Origin: Spongospora subterranea f. sp. subterranea | Lineage: Eukaryota > Endomyxa: Phytomyxea > Phytomyxea > Plasmodiophorida | NCBI GenBank assembly: GCA_049724395.1 | Contig: JAUGWO010000197.1 | Location: forward strand, 1-48,656 | Direction: 5' to 3' | DNA length: 48,656 bases | Part shown: positions 1-11,280 of the stretch, one piece after another | Position numbering within the stretch: position 1 is the first letter of the stretch | How the letters are laid out: the number at the start of each line of letters is the position of its first letter | The notes under the pieces: model-generated | Databases searched by the model: none | What the model was told of the DNA's origin: nothing | Seen by the model: only the letters and a program-made list of their open reading frames with translations | Position numbers and translations under genes: made by a program

Positions 1-335
1 ATTCTACTCCGGAAGTTCACTGCGTCAGAGATAAATTACGAACAACAAGACAAAGAGCTGTTGGCGATAGTACAGTCATTTCGTCAATGGAGACATTTCC
101 TGGAAGGTAGTCCGCACCAGATTCATGTTTTCAGCGACCACAAGAATCTTACATTGTTCTCGACCAGCAAGATTCAACCGAAGGCAAGCCAGATGGTCTA
201 TGATTTTGAAAGAATATGATTACGTCATTATTCACCGACCGGGAGCACTTTCCGGGAAGCCTAACGCATTTTCCCCAGAAGGCCAGAGTTCGAAATTACG
301 CCGAACGACGCCGCATGGACGCAACAGAAGAGTTT
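1..335 (+). mobile_element. Ty3/Gypsy pol fragment (RNase H end), fossil
   Basis: The translation shows the RNase H part of a Gypsy polyprotein: residues resembling [19 protein letters not shown], then a RQWRHFLEG stretch and a FSDHKNL stretch. It is cut by the window start on the left and by a SINE-like sequence on the right. Broken fossil. The family assignment is firm and the boundaries are approximate. Confidence 0.85.
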
Positions 336-337
336 TC

Positions 338-604
338 AGCTTGGTTCCTGTCTGTGCCGGTTGATGGCAGGTTAGGACCAGGTCAGTGTGAGACATAAGT
401 TCGAAAACCCTGTGGGCAGGGGTTTTGGGGAATACCCTAAGGTTGGCCAGCTAATACGGAAGTAAAGCGCAGGTTGTTGAGCCTGAGACGAACCTCTTGA
501 ACAATCAACAGATGATTTGAAATGATGCGACTTGGGTTCAAGGCATTGTGGTGTTCCGTACAGATGCCCCCGTGGCCAATGGTTAGGGGGGTTTCATGAA
601 GTAG
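338..604 (+). repeat. tRNA-headed SINE (family A), 3' truncated copy
   Basis: This segment is repeated, on the opposite strand, in two separated parts between 39506 and 42845. Near its 5' end it has a Pol III-like A box (TGGCAGGTTAGG, 365-376) and, 34 nt further on, a B box (GTTCGAAAACC, 399-409). This layout is typical of a tRNA-derived SINE head. Its body ends where a Gypsy LTR begins (605). It preserves an uninterrupted version (around 438-440, TAA) of the site into which a Harbinger transposon is inserted in the other copy. It is non-coding, and the 155-codon open frame that overlaps its end is fortuitous. Confidence 0.7.
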
Positions 605-755
605 TATTAGGAACACTCCCATATCTCCTAACATTCGCGGCTTCGCCGCAGTTAGCTGAAGCTTTCCGACAAGAGAATGACCTCTGGCTGGTCATTCTTG
701 TCAACTACCTACACATAGTCTGTATTAATACACTTCGGTTTATTTCAACGGATCT
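605..755 (+). repeat. 5' LTR of Gypsy 1 (end approximate)
   Basis: About 140 bp align with the sequence at 21583-21722. Both share TTAGGAACACTCCCATAT at the start and a CACTTCGGTTTTATTT-like end. It contains three short hairpins (see findings). The left end is well set by the shared start. The right end is where similarity fades. Confidence 0.65.
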
Positions 756-3700
756 GCTTCCAAGACCCTCACGGTTTACGCAGCTTTCAAGACATCTTCA
801 GAATTATCTTCACGGTTTACGCACCGCTTTCAAGACCATCTTCACGGTTACGCACCGCTACTCCGATCTGCTCTTTTCACATCTTCTTCGCAATTCGATA
901 TGTCCAGCCGCGAGCGATCTGAGTCAGTTCCAGCCAGGCCGCACGACCATCGAGGTTTCCAGGTACCGACGGAACCTCCCCAGTTTGCTCAACCGTTGAC
1001 GCCGGAGATCCAAGCGGTACTACATGCAGCACTCTCTCAGCAACAGCAACAGTTCCAACGGCAGTTGCAGGAATTGTCGCAGCACTACCAGCAGCGGCTG
1101 ACCTTGCCAGAACCCAAAGTCCGCCTCCCAGATCCTTTCGACGGTTCCCGATCCACCCTGCGAGGTTTTATCAACCAAATATCAATGGTCATCACCCGTA
1201 AACCCAGGACATACGCCAGCGGATTCCGAACAAGGTGAGTTGGTTGGGATCCTTTCGACGGTTCCCGATCCACCCTGCTGAGGTTTTCAACCAATTTTCG
1301 AGCGACCGGGTTTAGATCCCAATGGTCATCACCCGTAAACCCAGGACATACGCCACGGATTCCGACAAGGTGATGTTGGTTGGGGACCTTCTCACAGGAA
1401 ACGCTTTGCTGTGGTTCTCACCAATTTTCGAGCGACGGGATCCGTTGCTCCAGGATTTTGTCAGATTCATTGACGCGTTTCGGGCACGGTTCGAGGATCC
1501 GAACAAAGCAGTCACAGCCGCACGACGATTGGAGGCGCTGCGCCAAGGTCGCCGCCCAGTCGCTACGTATGCCAGCGAGTTTCAGCTGCTGGTCACCGAC
1601 GCAGGTTGGGACGGCGCTGCGACGCTACACCAGTTCCGAAAGGGCCTCAACGAGGATGTGAAAGACTTGCTGTTGACGTGCCCGGAGCCAGCCGACTTGC
1701 TCGCCCTCATCATGACGGCCATCAGATGCGGCGATCGCCTATTTGAACGCGCCCAGGAGCGTCGAGGTCAGTCGCAAGTACACCCACAGCGCCACCCCGA
1801 GGTCGATTCTGGGTCCGACTCCATGATGGTCGATTCGTTCAGAACCACCGGCCGCCCGCGACTGGATGAGTCGGAACGAACACGCCGCCGGGAACACAAT
1901 TTGTGCAGATATTGTGGAGATGCTGGCCATCCTACCGTAGCCTGCCCCCTATTGGCGAACCGAAACCGTTTTTCATCCAATACATCACCATTTTCGACCT
2001 ATAATGCTGAGCCACCTCTCCGATTAGCATCGTCATGTATGGATAACTCGTGCGAGACATTATTCAGTTCCCTTATTACGGTCTCATGGCACCAATCCCA
2101 ATCCACCCAACTACATTGTTTGATCGACAGTGGTGCGTCCTCTGCTTTTATCGACGCCACATTTGCCGAACGAAACAGCATCCCGCTCGTCCGACTTCCT
2201 AGACCGTTATCTGTTGAAGTTATCGATGGTCGCAGACTCTCTTCTATTACCCATCGAACATTGCCACTACGACTAGAGATCTCGGGCATCAAATCATTGA
2301 CCAGTCTTTATGTCATTGAACGGGCTTACTATCCCATTATACTGGGGATGTCATGGCTCACTAAATTCACGAACTAAACCCACAGATTGATTGGAAGGCC
2401 CGTACAATCACCCCACGTTTTCCTATTACCGACAAGAGTGCCCACCTGTATACCGATAGGCCATGGCAACACAATATATATTCGGCAACAATGACATCGA
2501 AAGCGAATGCAGCCTTACTTCCCCACAAGTATGGCGAATTCCAGGACGTGTTCGAGAAGAAAAACGCTGACCAACTGCCCCCACATCGCACATATGATTG
2601 CGCCATCAACTTTAAGAGGAGACTGGCCCGCTGCCATACAGGAAGGTCTACAAACTCGGCCAGACCGAACAAAAAGTTTTGCGCCAGTACATCGAAGACA
2701 ACCTCAAGAAAGGATTCATTCGCCACTCCAAATCACCGTTAGGATCACCAATACTCTTTGTAAAGAAGAAGGACAACAGCCTCCGACTGTGCGTCGACTA
2801 CCGCGATGTCAACAATATAACCAAGAAGGAGCCTTATCCAATTCCTGCTATCCAAAATATTTTAGCCCAACTGTCTTCTGCCAAAATCTTCACGAAGATC
2901 GATCTACGAGGCGCTTACAACCTACTCCGAATCAAGGACGGCGACGAGTGGAAGACTGCATGGTGCTGCAAATATGGAAATTTCGAGTATACGGTAATGC
3001 CGTTTGGTCTAATGAACGCTCCCGGTTATTTTCAGAGGTTGATGAACGACGTCCTCCGTGAATACCTCGACAAATTTGTGGTTGTTTACCTCGACGACAT
3101 TTTGATCTACTCGGAGAGCGCGCTGCAGCACGACGTTAATGTTCGATTAGTACTTACCAAGTTGCGTTCAGCTGGTTTATTTGCAAAACTGGAAAAATGC
3201 TTGTTCGACGCTCAGGAAGTCGAATTCCTCGGTTTATCTGGTCACCGACAACAGCATCAAGATGGACCCAAGTAAGGTGGAGACTATCCTCGATTGGGCG
3301 ACACCTTCAACAATCAAGACGTAAAGGACGTCCAAAGTTTCCTAGGCTTTGCTAAATTCTACAGGGAGTTCATCGTAGATTTCGCCAAAATATCTTAACC
3401 TTTGACGTCGCTGACGAAAAAAGATCTACCATTTGATTGGTCGGCCGCGGCCGAGTCCGCGTTCGTGACCCTGAAACGAGCATTCACCACGGCGCCTGTT
3501 ATGAAACATTTTGACCTATCATCGTTGAGACCGATGCTTCAGATTTTGCTCTCGGCGCCATGATTTCGCAACCGCAAATGGACGGTCAATTACATCCTAT
3601 CGCGTTCTATTCAAGAAAGTTAACAGCTTCGGAATTGAACTACGATATTCATGACAAAGAATTACTCGCGATCGTGGTAGCGTTTCAAGTGTGGAGACAT

Positions 3701-4974
3701 TTTTTAAAGGAGCACAGCACAAAATCATCGTATACAGCGATCATAAGAGTTTGGTTTATTTTACCTCGTCCAAGGTTCTCAATCGCCGACAAGCTCGTTG
3801 GTCAATAATGCTCGCTGATATCTGTTCGTCATCGTGCACCGACCTGGTAGTCTATCAGGAAAACCAGATGCGTTATCGTGGCGTCCCGAATACGAAATTC
3901 AACCAACCGACCCTATCTGTAAGGTGCAGTGAAGATCTATACTTCAACCTGATCAGCTCTTACCTACTCCTGCAGCTACATTATGTGCCACGATGATTAA
4001 CCCTTCTCAATCGATCGAGGAGCGTATCAAATTTAACCAGCAGTCGGACACCTTCGTCCAGGATATCATTTCAAGGCTTCCTGTGACAAGTTTTCGACTC
4101 GACAACGGCATCCTCTACAAAGAGAAATCGCTGGTAGTGGTGGGAGAAGATTGTAAACTGGACATATTGAAGGCACGTCACGATGCCCCAGCGAGTGGTC
4201 ATTTCGGTATTTCTAAGACACTTAACTCAGTACGACGTACCTACTGGTGGCCTGGAATGTCCAAGTATATTAAAAGGTATGTTATCTCCTGTGACACATG
4301 TGCTAGAGCAAAGTCCAGTCGCCATCAACCGCACGGTCTACTCTGCCCTTTACCGATCGCAGAGGACATTTGGCGCTCGATTACCATGGACTTCATTGTT
4401 AAATTGCCGAAGTCTCGGGGGCACGATTCTATCCTGGTGGTGGTAGATCGTTTTTCAAAAATGAGCCATTTTATTCCATGCACCGAATCGGAAAATGGGG
4501 CAGGTCTCGCCGAGTTAATCTTGACAAATGTTTTTAAATTACATGGGTTGCCCGACGAGATCATTTCCCGATCGCGGACCCCAGTTCGTCTCGAAATTCT
4601 GGAAACACCTGTTGGCTCGCTTCAAGATTGATCGCAAACTGTCCTGATCGCGACACCCCCAGACGGATGGGCAGACAGAAAGAATAAATCAAGTGTTGGA
4701 ACAGTACTTGCGCTGTTACATTAATTTCCAACAAAACAACTGGGTGGATTTGTTACCAGTTGCTGAATTCGCTTACAATAACGCAGAACATTCGGCGACA
4801 AAGATGACGCCATTTTATGCGGTCTATGGTTCTCACCCCGTATTCGACGACGCCACATCGTGTTCAGTTGCGACTCTTCCATCGGCTGATGAACGAGTCA
4901 ACCACATCAATGAAGTTCGGATGTTCCTCAAGGCAGAACCACAACTTCGCGGTTCGAGAGAAGCGGCCTCTTAA
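605..4974 (+). mobile_element. Ty3/Gypsy LTR retrotransposon 1, fossil, no 3' LTR
   Basis: Parts in order: the 5' LTR starts near 605 and is recognised by homology to the solo LTR at 21583. The Gag region is about 1000-2000 and has a CCHC zinc knuckle (CRYCGDAGHPTVAC) near 1905-1950. The aspartic protease, with a LIDSGASS motif, is near 2120-2350. Reverse transcriptase is about 2680-3280, with the YLDDILIYS catalytic box near 3090-3115. RNase H is about 3540-3800. Integrase is about 4000-4970, with an HHCC-like region and a catalytic core. It is broken, with roughly ten breaks, and lacks a recognisable 3' LTR because Copia sequence follows. The order protease-RT-RNase H-integrase defines Ty3/Gypsy. 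Confidence 0.92.
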
Positions 4975-5134
4975 TGAGCGGCCTCCTAAGGAGCAACCCT
5001 GCAGCGCACCTTCTGTCTTGTGACGGATTTTGGCGCGCGATTAGCGCGCCCTTTTTCCGACTGAGACAATAATAATCTAGCTCCTGGTTTTCTAATAAAC
5101 TCATTCTTCTATTTGCTCTCTTCCAATCAACATC

Positions 5135-5265
5135 GTTCCCGCTCTGTCTGTGGCGTTCCCGCTCCCTCTCTCTCTCGTTCCCGCTCCCTCTCTCGCTCGC
5201 GTTCCAGCTCCCTCTCTCTCTCGGGTTCCAGCTCCCTCTCTCGCTCGCCTCATCTCTCCTTTTTT
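5135..5265 (+). repeat. Pyrimidine-rich minisatellite in Copia LTR/leader
   Basis: About five imperfect copies of a 22-26 bp unit of the type GTTCCCGCTCCCTCTCTC follow one another. On the minus strand this gives a low-complexity open frame rich in Arg, Glu and Gly, which is not a real gene. Confidence 0.75.
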
Positions 5266-5317
5266 TAGAAGATCCCCCAGCTCTGTTAGCTGCATAGTAG
5301 CTCAAATGTGCTCTTCA

Positions 5318-5508
5318 ATATACACCTAGGTGTACATTCGTAAATATACTTAGGCGACATTCGCATATACACTGGTGTTCATTTGTATATACACTCAGTG
5401 TACAATTTTATATACACTTAATGTACACTTGTATATACACTTAATGTACACTTGTATATACACTTAGTGTACACTTGTATATACACTTAGTGTACATTTG
5501 TATATACA
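5318..5508 (+). repeat. 23-bp tandem repeat with palindromic units upstream of Copia gag
   Basis: About eight copies of ATATACACTTAGTGTACACTTGT-like units (23 bp) run head to tail and end six bases before the gag ATG at 5515. Units degrade toward the 5' side and are near-identical toward the 3' side, which suggests recent amplification at the gag-proximal end. Each unit holds a GTGTA...TACAC self-complementary core. Confidence 0.85.
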
Positions 5509-5969
5509 CCCATCATGATGTCCACTGTCTTCAACATCAGTAAGCTCGAAGGATCCAACGACTTCCCCATCTGGAAGCGTCGTATGATGGCCATATTACA
5601 TGACAAAGATTACGATACTTCAATCTCTTATAATCCAGTAACATTTGACCCTGTCGAACCGCGAACTGTGAGCACGTCGAGCCGTACTGATAACAAAACC
5701 CGGGGTGTCATCGAACTGAACTTGGGCGACTCGGTACTCCGTCATTTACTCTCTGAAACCTCTGCTCACGCGTATTGGGTCAAACTCCATAACATCTACC
5801 AGCGCAAATCACTCTCTTCAGTTGTCGTCAAGTTGCGCCAATGGGTTACCTGCATGCAAGACGGGCAACCAGTGCAAGAATTTATAGGCCGAGTCGAATC
5901 TCGAGCCCGAGACCTCCAAGGCGCAGGCATCGAGATACCAGAAAAAATAATTTCAGCACTCGTTGTGTG

Positions 5970-6268
5970 CAACCTCGATAGCCGTGTCCATACAATTGCA
6001 ACTGCTTTAGACTGCCAGGACTTTTATCAAATTTCACTCGTCACGATCACCTCGCTGCTGCTTAACGAAGAAGCTCGTCAAGGCCAAGATATTGCCTCTA
6101 CACAAGCAAACATTGCTCGCAAGAATCGACGATGCAAAGTTCACCCACACCTTGGCCTTACGAGCTTCTTCGTTGAGCAGCAGCGAGGTGATCGTGACGA
6201 GTGAAATTTGATCAAAGTCCTGACAGTCTAAAGCAGTTGCAATTGTATGGAAACGGCTATCGAGGTTG
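5970..6268. repeat. Inverted duplication, 118-bp arms
   Basis: Segment 5970-6088 reappears in reverse complement at 6151-6268 with only a few differences, separated by a 62-bp spacer. It lies in the Copia gag region. Such short inverted duplications usually come from template switching or foldback synthesis. Confidence 0.85.
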
Positions 6269-6821
6269 AAGAATATTCCAGTCGAGATGTCGAGTTCGAC
6301 GAATACTCCTTTGATTACGGATCTCAAAGAGAAAAAGTCCAGATTCCAGAAATACCATCTCCCCCTGTTTTGAAAGCAGCTTCCGCTGTGAGATGGAACC
6401 CCATGTTCAAATTTCGAATGGAAACAATACAGCTGACTCCATCATATCCGAAGATGTCAGCAATAATGACAACCAATTGGATCCTGTCCTGCCTGAAGAC
6501 ACAGACAGCACATCGGACGCATCATTACCTTATTCGCCTGACGACAATGATGATTTAGACCCCGAACCGGCAGTAGTCGTTCGTCGCAGTGTTAGAAAAT
6601 CGCGACCTCCAGGGAGAAGGTGGAAAGCACATCAAGCCAATCACACTCTGCAGTTGGACTCGACATGTACCAAATTTCCAAGACCGGAACATCGCATCAC
6701 TCACATTGCTTCCGACAAACAGTCCCAGAAGCCCTGAACGGACCTGAAGCTGGCCATTGGTATGATGCCATGCAGGTTGAATACAAGCAGATGCTCGAAT
6801 TTGACACATGGACGTTGGTCT

Positions 6822-7040
6822 GACCACATGGCCATAATGAATGTGGATGAGTGAGCTGCTTGCAGTAAACTCGAAACTCTGCATAGGCAATGTAATCGGG
6901 TGGGGGCAGGTCCCATTCGGTATAATCGTAGGACAGGTTATGTTGCTGAATCCAGCTGGTCTAATAGGTTCCTTCATTGGCTACCCAATCTACTTGTAGC
7001 GGCCAGGCGGAAGTAGGGAAAACCTGGTACAGTGCACGCC
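6822..7040 (+). repeat. Short retroposon (family B), truncated copy
   Basis: This begins TCTGACCACATGGCCATAAT and matches 46672-46890 closely along its length. The shared part includes CTGGTCTAATAGGTTCCTTC and AGGCGGAAGTAGGGAAA. It sits directly after the Copia RT fragment. The 3' (CCATA)n tail seen in other copies is not present here. It may be a SINE or a 5'-truncated LINE 3' end. Confidence 0.65.
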
Positions 7041-7384
7041 GTCTTAACTCACCAACTTTCCGCAGGAAGCCACGGAGTTTGCAATTTATGTAACAAGAAT
7101 GCGTTAAATATAATTTTAATTCTATAGATCGATAGATCTTGCCGAGCTCAAGGTTTCTATAGTTTTAGATTTTTCCAGTTCCCAATATTGGCTGACATTT
7201 TACGCACTAAAGTTGAGAGAAAAGTAAAAATATTGAGATTAATAGGTCAAATTTAATCGCAACTCAAAATATCCTTACGCACTCTAATAATTTGCGGCTC
7301 AGTTTCATGACACCGCAGTACGCAACTTGAAATGCGCAGAGCTAGCAAAAGCAGTCGTGGCGGTCGATTTCAAGTTTTTACAAC
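7041..7384. other. No gene recognised; 5' flank of DNA transposon
   Basis: AT-rich sequence with no convincing coding potential. It lies between the family B retroposon and the transposase start. I looked for a terminal inverted repeat shared with 9500-9730 and did not find one by eye. Confidence 0.4.
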
Positions 7385-9499
7385 ATGGGCAGGAACACCA
7401 AGCGTCAGCGACATCTTTCATTTGCAAGGTCGTGCATATTAGCAAAATCGATTGGTAAGCTTTATTTTGGGAATTATGTCGATTTGTCTGATGGTTTGTG
7501 ATTCAGTAACGCTGAAATTGTCTCTGATGAAGATCTGGATCAGATGTATGAGATTGAGCCAGCAATGCCTCCCATCGAATACCTCGACCCCTGTCAGGAA
7601 GCAGTTGTTCTTAAATGGATAGAAGGGGCTCGTCTTGCTCGCTCAGCATATACCGGGAAGAGCAGGGCCTCCTTATTTAGACATCAGAAAGCAATGAGGG
7701 AGAGGGAGGAGACGATGATGGGATGTAAAACCCTTTCTTCGTACTTTGAACCGAAAGTTGAGAGCGTTTTCCAAAATTGTTTACCTGAACTTCAGATAAA
7801 CAGCTTCCGCCAAAATCTTGACAATGCTTTATTGTCTTTGGTTTCTAAGACGCAAATTCGCTCAAATCAGCGTCTTGAAAAGAGGAATCAAGACATCTCA
7901 AAGTTTGATTACTTAAGGTTCATGGCTGTCGAACGCTTTCTTTTGAAGTTGCAAGAAGATGACAATTGCCGAATGTCTGCTTCCATCGAGATTGCAAGCC
8001 AGCTTTTTCCAGGCTCTGGACAACAGTGGAAAGCAAGGAGCGTGCGTCAATGGCCATCGTATTATTTAACCCATCTCGAACTTCCACAATATTGTCAAGG
8101 AGCTCATCGAAAGATATCAAGTCTAATTGATTCTGAAGATGTTAAGCGACATTGTCTATTGTGGTTGCGGTCTGTAGATGCCAATTTAGTGACTGGGAAA
8201 TCTTTTTCACTGTGGGTCGGCTCAGATCTTCACCGTAAGTTAGATCTGCTTAATGTGATCAACATATCAAACCGAACTGCTGTTCGGTGGTTACACGCTA
8301 TGGACTTTGTTCATTGTGATCAAAAGCAAGGAACGTATGTTGATGGTCATGAACGCATTGACGTCGTCCGATATCGCACGGGATTCCTCGCGGCAATGGA
8401 GGAATATCAGACGCGGATGTATTGTTACGTCGGTGATGATTGTGAAACTGTGATTCGTCCTGACCTCGAAGACGGAGTTCGCCCTCTTATTCTTGTTCCC
8501 CAGGATGAATCTTGCTTCGCTTCCAACGAAGGAAAGAAGACCGTGTGGATGCGCAAGGATCAAAGCATCCTTCGTCCAAAAAACGCGGGTAGGAGTCTCA
8601 TGTCATCTTAATTCCTGTGTGAATGTCATGGCCGCCTTTGTCTATCGCCAGACCAGCAGATACTGTATCCTCAAGTTCCAAAGGAAGCGGGAGTGTTGAT
8701 TAAGCCTGGATGCAACGGAGATGGATTTTGGGATAATTCGGACTTGGTTGCTCAGATTTCCGACCGCGTCATCCCCATCTTCAAAATTCAACATCCCAAA
8801 TGTGACGCATTGATGTGTTTTGACCATTCGATGAACCATCTTGCCAAAGTCCCTGATGCAGTGGTGGCGAAACGATTGAATCTGGGTGATGGCGGAAAGA
8901 ATGTCTCCAATATGCGATGTGGCTGGTTTATGCATCAAGGAGAAAGAGTTTCATAAACGATGCAGACAGGAGAATACGAGCCTAAAGGAATCAGGACTCT
9001 ACTGAAGGAACGAGGCTTGTGGCCCATCGAAGGGCTCAGACTAAACGATGCAAGGAAATTGTTGTCTGAGCAACCGGATTTCATAGAACAGAAAGGATGG
9101 TTGGAAGAAGTGGTAACGACTGAGCCGGGCTTCCTAGTCAATTATTTCCCCAGTTCCATTGTGAGTTTAATCACATTGAGATGTTTTGGGGCGCTTGTAA
9201 AAGATATACCCGGGAGAATTGCAATTATACCTGGCCCGGATTGCTCGATACGGTTCCCAAAGCCTTAAATTCGGTATATTAATAACATTGTTGAGGATTC
9301 ATTAACAAAGACTAGTACTGACATCAATGTACAGGTTTCGCTATCACAAATTAGAAAATTCGCTCGAAAAAGTTGGAGATATATGGATGCGTATCGCGAG
9401 AAGAACGGCGAGCGGTTGACTGTACAGCAGGTCGAGTATGCGGTTCGGAAGTATCGCCGGCACCGCTCCGTTCCGCAATCGATCATCAACGAACTTTAA
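7385..9499 (+). pseudogene. Long Tc1/mariner (IS630)-like DDE transposase, fungal type, decayed
   Basis: A likely start is ATG 7385 (MGRNTKRQRHLSFARSC) with an intron near 7455-7506; the splice phase of that junction does not fit perfectly, so exon 1 is tentative. From 7507 one frame reads through a helix-turn-helix-like N-terminal half to YVDGHERIDVVRYRTGF (about 8336-8386). The DDE core follows: first Asp in PQDESCF (8504-8506), second in CFDHSMNH (8822-8824), and Glu in [12 protein letters not shown] (9178-9180), the IE..W pattern of the Tc1/mariner/IS630 superfamily. A last intron (about 9268-9332) joins to a C-terminus ending RKYRRHRSVPQ, stop 9497-9499. In-frame TAA codons at 8609-8611 and 8954-8956, and one missing base in a C-run near 9149, disable it. 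The VDGHER...DVV.YR motif is widespread in fungal transposases of this group. The terminal repeats were not found. Confidence 0.82.
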
Positions 9500-9729
9500 A
9501 TAAACTCGATTTTCCGCTTTTTTAGACAACGTCGCTTAACATCTTCACTTGGAAGTCATCGAGGGCAATCCAAATTAAAGGCAAATACTCCATTGACCGA
9601 TTATGATTGATTATATCACAGACGCACTATCAGAGACATTACCACGGAGTCCGTAGGGTTTTAACAGTGGTAGCGAATCTCCGTGTTTGTCCTTTGAAAA
9701 ATCACTCATTCACTTTTCAATTTCCCTTG
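9500..9729. other. Intergenic, probable promoter region of the ankyrin gene
   Basis: Non-coding sequence between the transposase stop and the putative signal-peptide ATG at 9730. The reading frame is open upstream to 9607, but the first well-placed Met before a hydrophobic core is 9730. No clear TATA box was recognised. Confidence 0.35.
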
Positions 9730-11280
9730 ATGATGTCGAGTTTCATGTTTTCGAAGTTCGTCATAATACTGGTGGTATTGAAAGTTGGTGCCTCAACGTC
9801 CCCAGAGGATCGGTTTAATGACTTTCATGAGGCACTCAAACTCAGGTCGCAATAAGTGTATTGATGATGGGGTAAAATGTAATTGACTAATCGGATTATC
9901 TAGAGATTCAAAAGGTGCTCGAGATTTGGCTCGCAAGATTGACAAGGCGGATATAAGTTGTTGGTATGACATTGAACTAGACAGTGATAAACAGGAGAGG
10001 TGGAACATTGAGGTTGAGTAATCAGATGTGTCAGATCCAATATTGCACTGATCAAATATCACAGATCCCAAGTTCGGCGTATCGCTCCACCGCTCTCAAT
10101 TTGGCACTTATTTACAGCGAGTAATATTAAAATGTCATTGGTTCTGATCCACCCTTAATGTTGTTGCAATAGGGAGATTATCGCCATAGATCTATTAAAA
10201 AGAGGGGCAGATATATCTGCTGCCGATCAATATGGGAATACTCCATTGCACTTGGCCTTTGCAAAATTCTTGTACCTGTAAATATTGCCCATTATGGGTC
10301 ATCACCCATTATCTGATAATTTTTAGTGATCACACCGTCCATACGATCATGGACAAGGTCGTCATGTCGAAACAGCATGTTCTTAACCACCGAAACAGTT
10401 TTGGTAAAACGCCACTTCATATGGCAGTTCCCTTTCAGCGGTTGGTCGTACTTAGTGTTGAGACCCTGGTCCGGTGTCGATAATCGTTATTGATTTTCAG
10501 CCAAGAGGTGTTAAAACAAATGCTGGATGAAGGCGCCGATCCAATGATCACTGATAATGAGGGGAATACAGTACTGCACCTGGCAATAGAGTAGGGGTTA
10601 TCTATGTACTGCTTTAACATGTTAATGTCTCAAAGAGTCTGATCGAAATCTCACAGGAGTCGATATTCTGTGATTGATATTATTAATGCGGCGGGGTCAG
10701 CAATCGTCGACATTCGAAATAATAACGGGGAAACTGCTCTCCATCGGGCATTTTCAACATCCTAGTTTGTTAAATCGTCGCCTGGTCAACGTCTTTGTGC
10801 TAATCTGACTGTTTCTAGCGTCTGGGGTGTTGATCATTTATTGAAAAATGGCGCAGATCCAAAGATCACTGATATTGATGGGAATACAGCACTGCACCTT
10901 GCGATAGAAATGGGGCTGTATACTGCTTTAACATGTTAATGTCTTAAAGAGTCTGATCGAGATCTCACAGGAGTCAAGACATTATTAGTTATATTATTAA
11001 TGCGGCGGGGTCAACAATCGTCAACATTGAAAACGATGAGGGGGTAACTGCTCTCCATATGGCAGTTTCAAAAACTCAGTTTGTCAAATCGTCGCTGGTC
11101 AACCTCTTTGTGCTAATTTGACTGTTATTAGAGTCAGGCTTGTTACCATTTTATTGAAAAATGGCGCCGAGCCGCACCATCACTGCTAATGGAAAGACAG
11201 CACTGAACGTGGCAATGGAGATGAAGGCAGCGAAGTATCCCTTAGGTGTCGCGAAGATCATCGAACTTTTACAGAATGAA
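9730..11280 (+). CDS. Secreted ankyrin-repeat protein, multi-exon host gene
   Basis: Exon 1 (9730-9845) encodes a predicted signal peptide, hydrophobic core KFVIILVVLKVGAST. Further exons inferred from GT...AG borders and frame continuity are 9904-10012, 10065-10120, 10173-10277, 10327-10440, 10501-10590, 10657-10764, 10819-10917, 10971-11078 and from 11132. All fitted exons end with two bases of a split codon, so every intron is phase 2. The product contains ankyrin signatures YGNTPLHLAF, FGKTPLHMAV, EGNTVLHLAIE, NGETALHRAF, DGNTALHLAIE, EGVTALHMAV and NGKTALNVAME, alternating with GADP-type turns. Introns are about 50-66 nt. One single-base shift just after 11161 (NGAEP...ANGKTA) disrupts the last repeat, so it is either recently inactivated or a sequence error. 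The 3' end is uncertain; the last exon may read on to about 11403. Ankyrin domains mediate protein binding. An extracellular one is unusual; no partner can be inferred. Confidence 0.75.
10501..11131 (+). repeat. Tandem duplication of a two-exon/two-intron unit in the ankyrin gene
   Basis: Unit 10501-10818 (exons 6 and 7 with their introns) is closely repeated at 10819-11131 (exons 8 and 9). Exons and introns both match: the introns share GCTTTAACATGTTAATGTCT and GTTTGT.AAATCGTCG.CTGGTCAAC. Similarity across introns shows that genomic DNA, not RNA, was duplicated, and fairly recently. Confidence 0.85.

Larger units (their letters stand above)
4975..6821 (+). mobile_element. Ty1/Copia element fragment, fossil
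   Basis: This begins with LTR/leader-like non-coding sequence (about 4975-5510) and two tandem-repeat tracts. A Copia Gag-type protein follows from 5515; its start reads MMSTVFNISKLEGSNDFPIW, typical of the Copia Gag N-terminus. The end of the integrase region (basic RRSVRKSRPPGRRW segment, about 6570-6615) comes next. The first residues of the Copia reverse transcriptase (W-Y-DAM...E...TWTLV, about 6755-6821) come last. Most of the integrase is absent. The fragment is broken, with several breaks, and ends at a short retroposon insertion. Confidence 0.8.

Noticed and set aside
532-999. 155-codon open frame
   Set aside because: Runs across a SINE end, an LTR and the Gypsy leader; composition follows the repeats.
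4928-5305. Arg/Glu/Gly-rich minus-strand frames
   Set aside because: Translation of the pyrimidine-rich minisatellite.
5318-5508. Possible CRISPR array
   Set aside because: 23-bp units are contiguous without unique spacers, in a eukaryotic retroelement leader.
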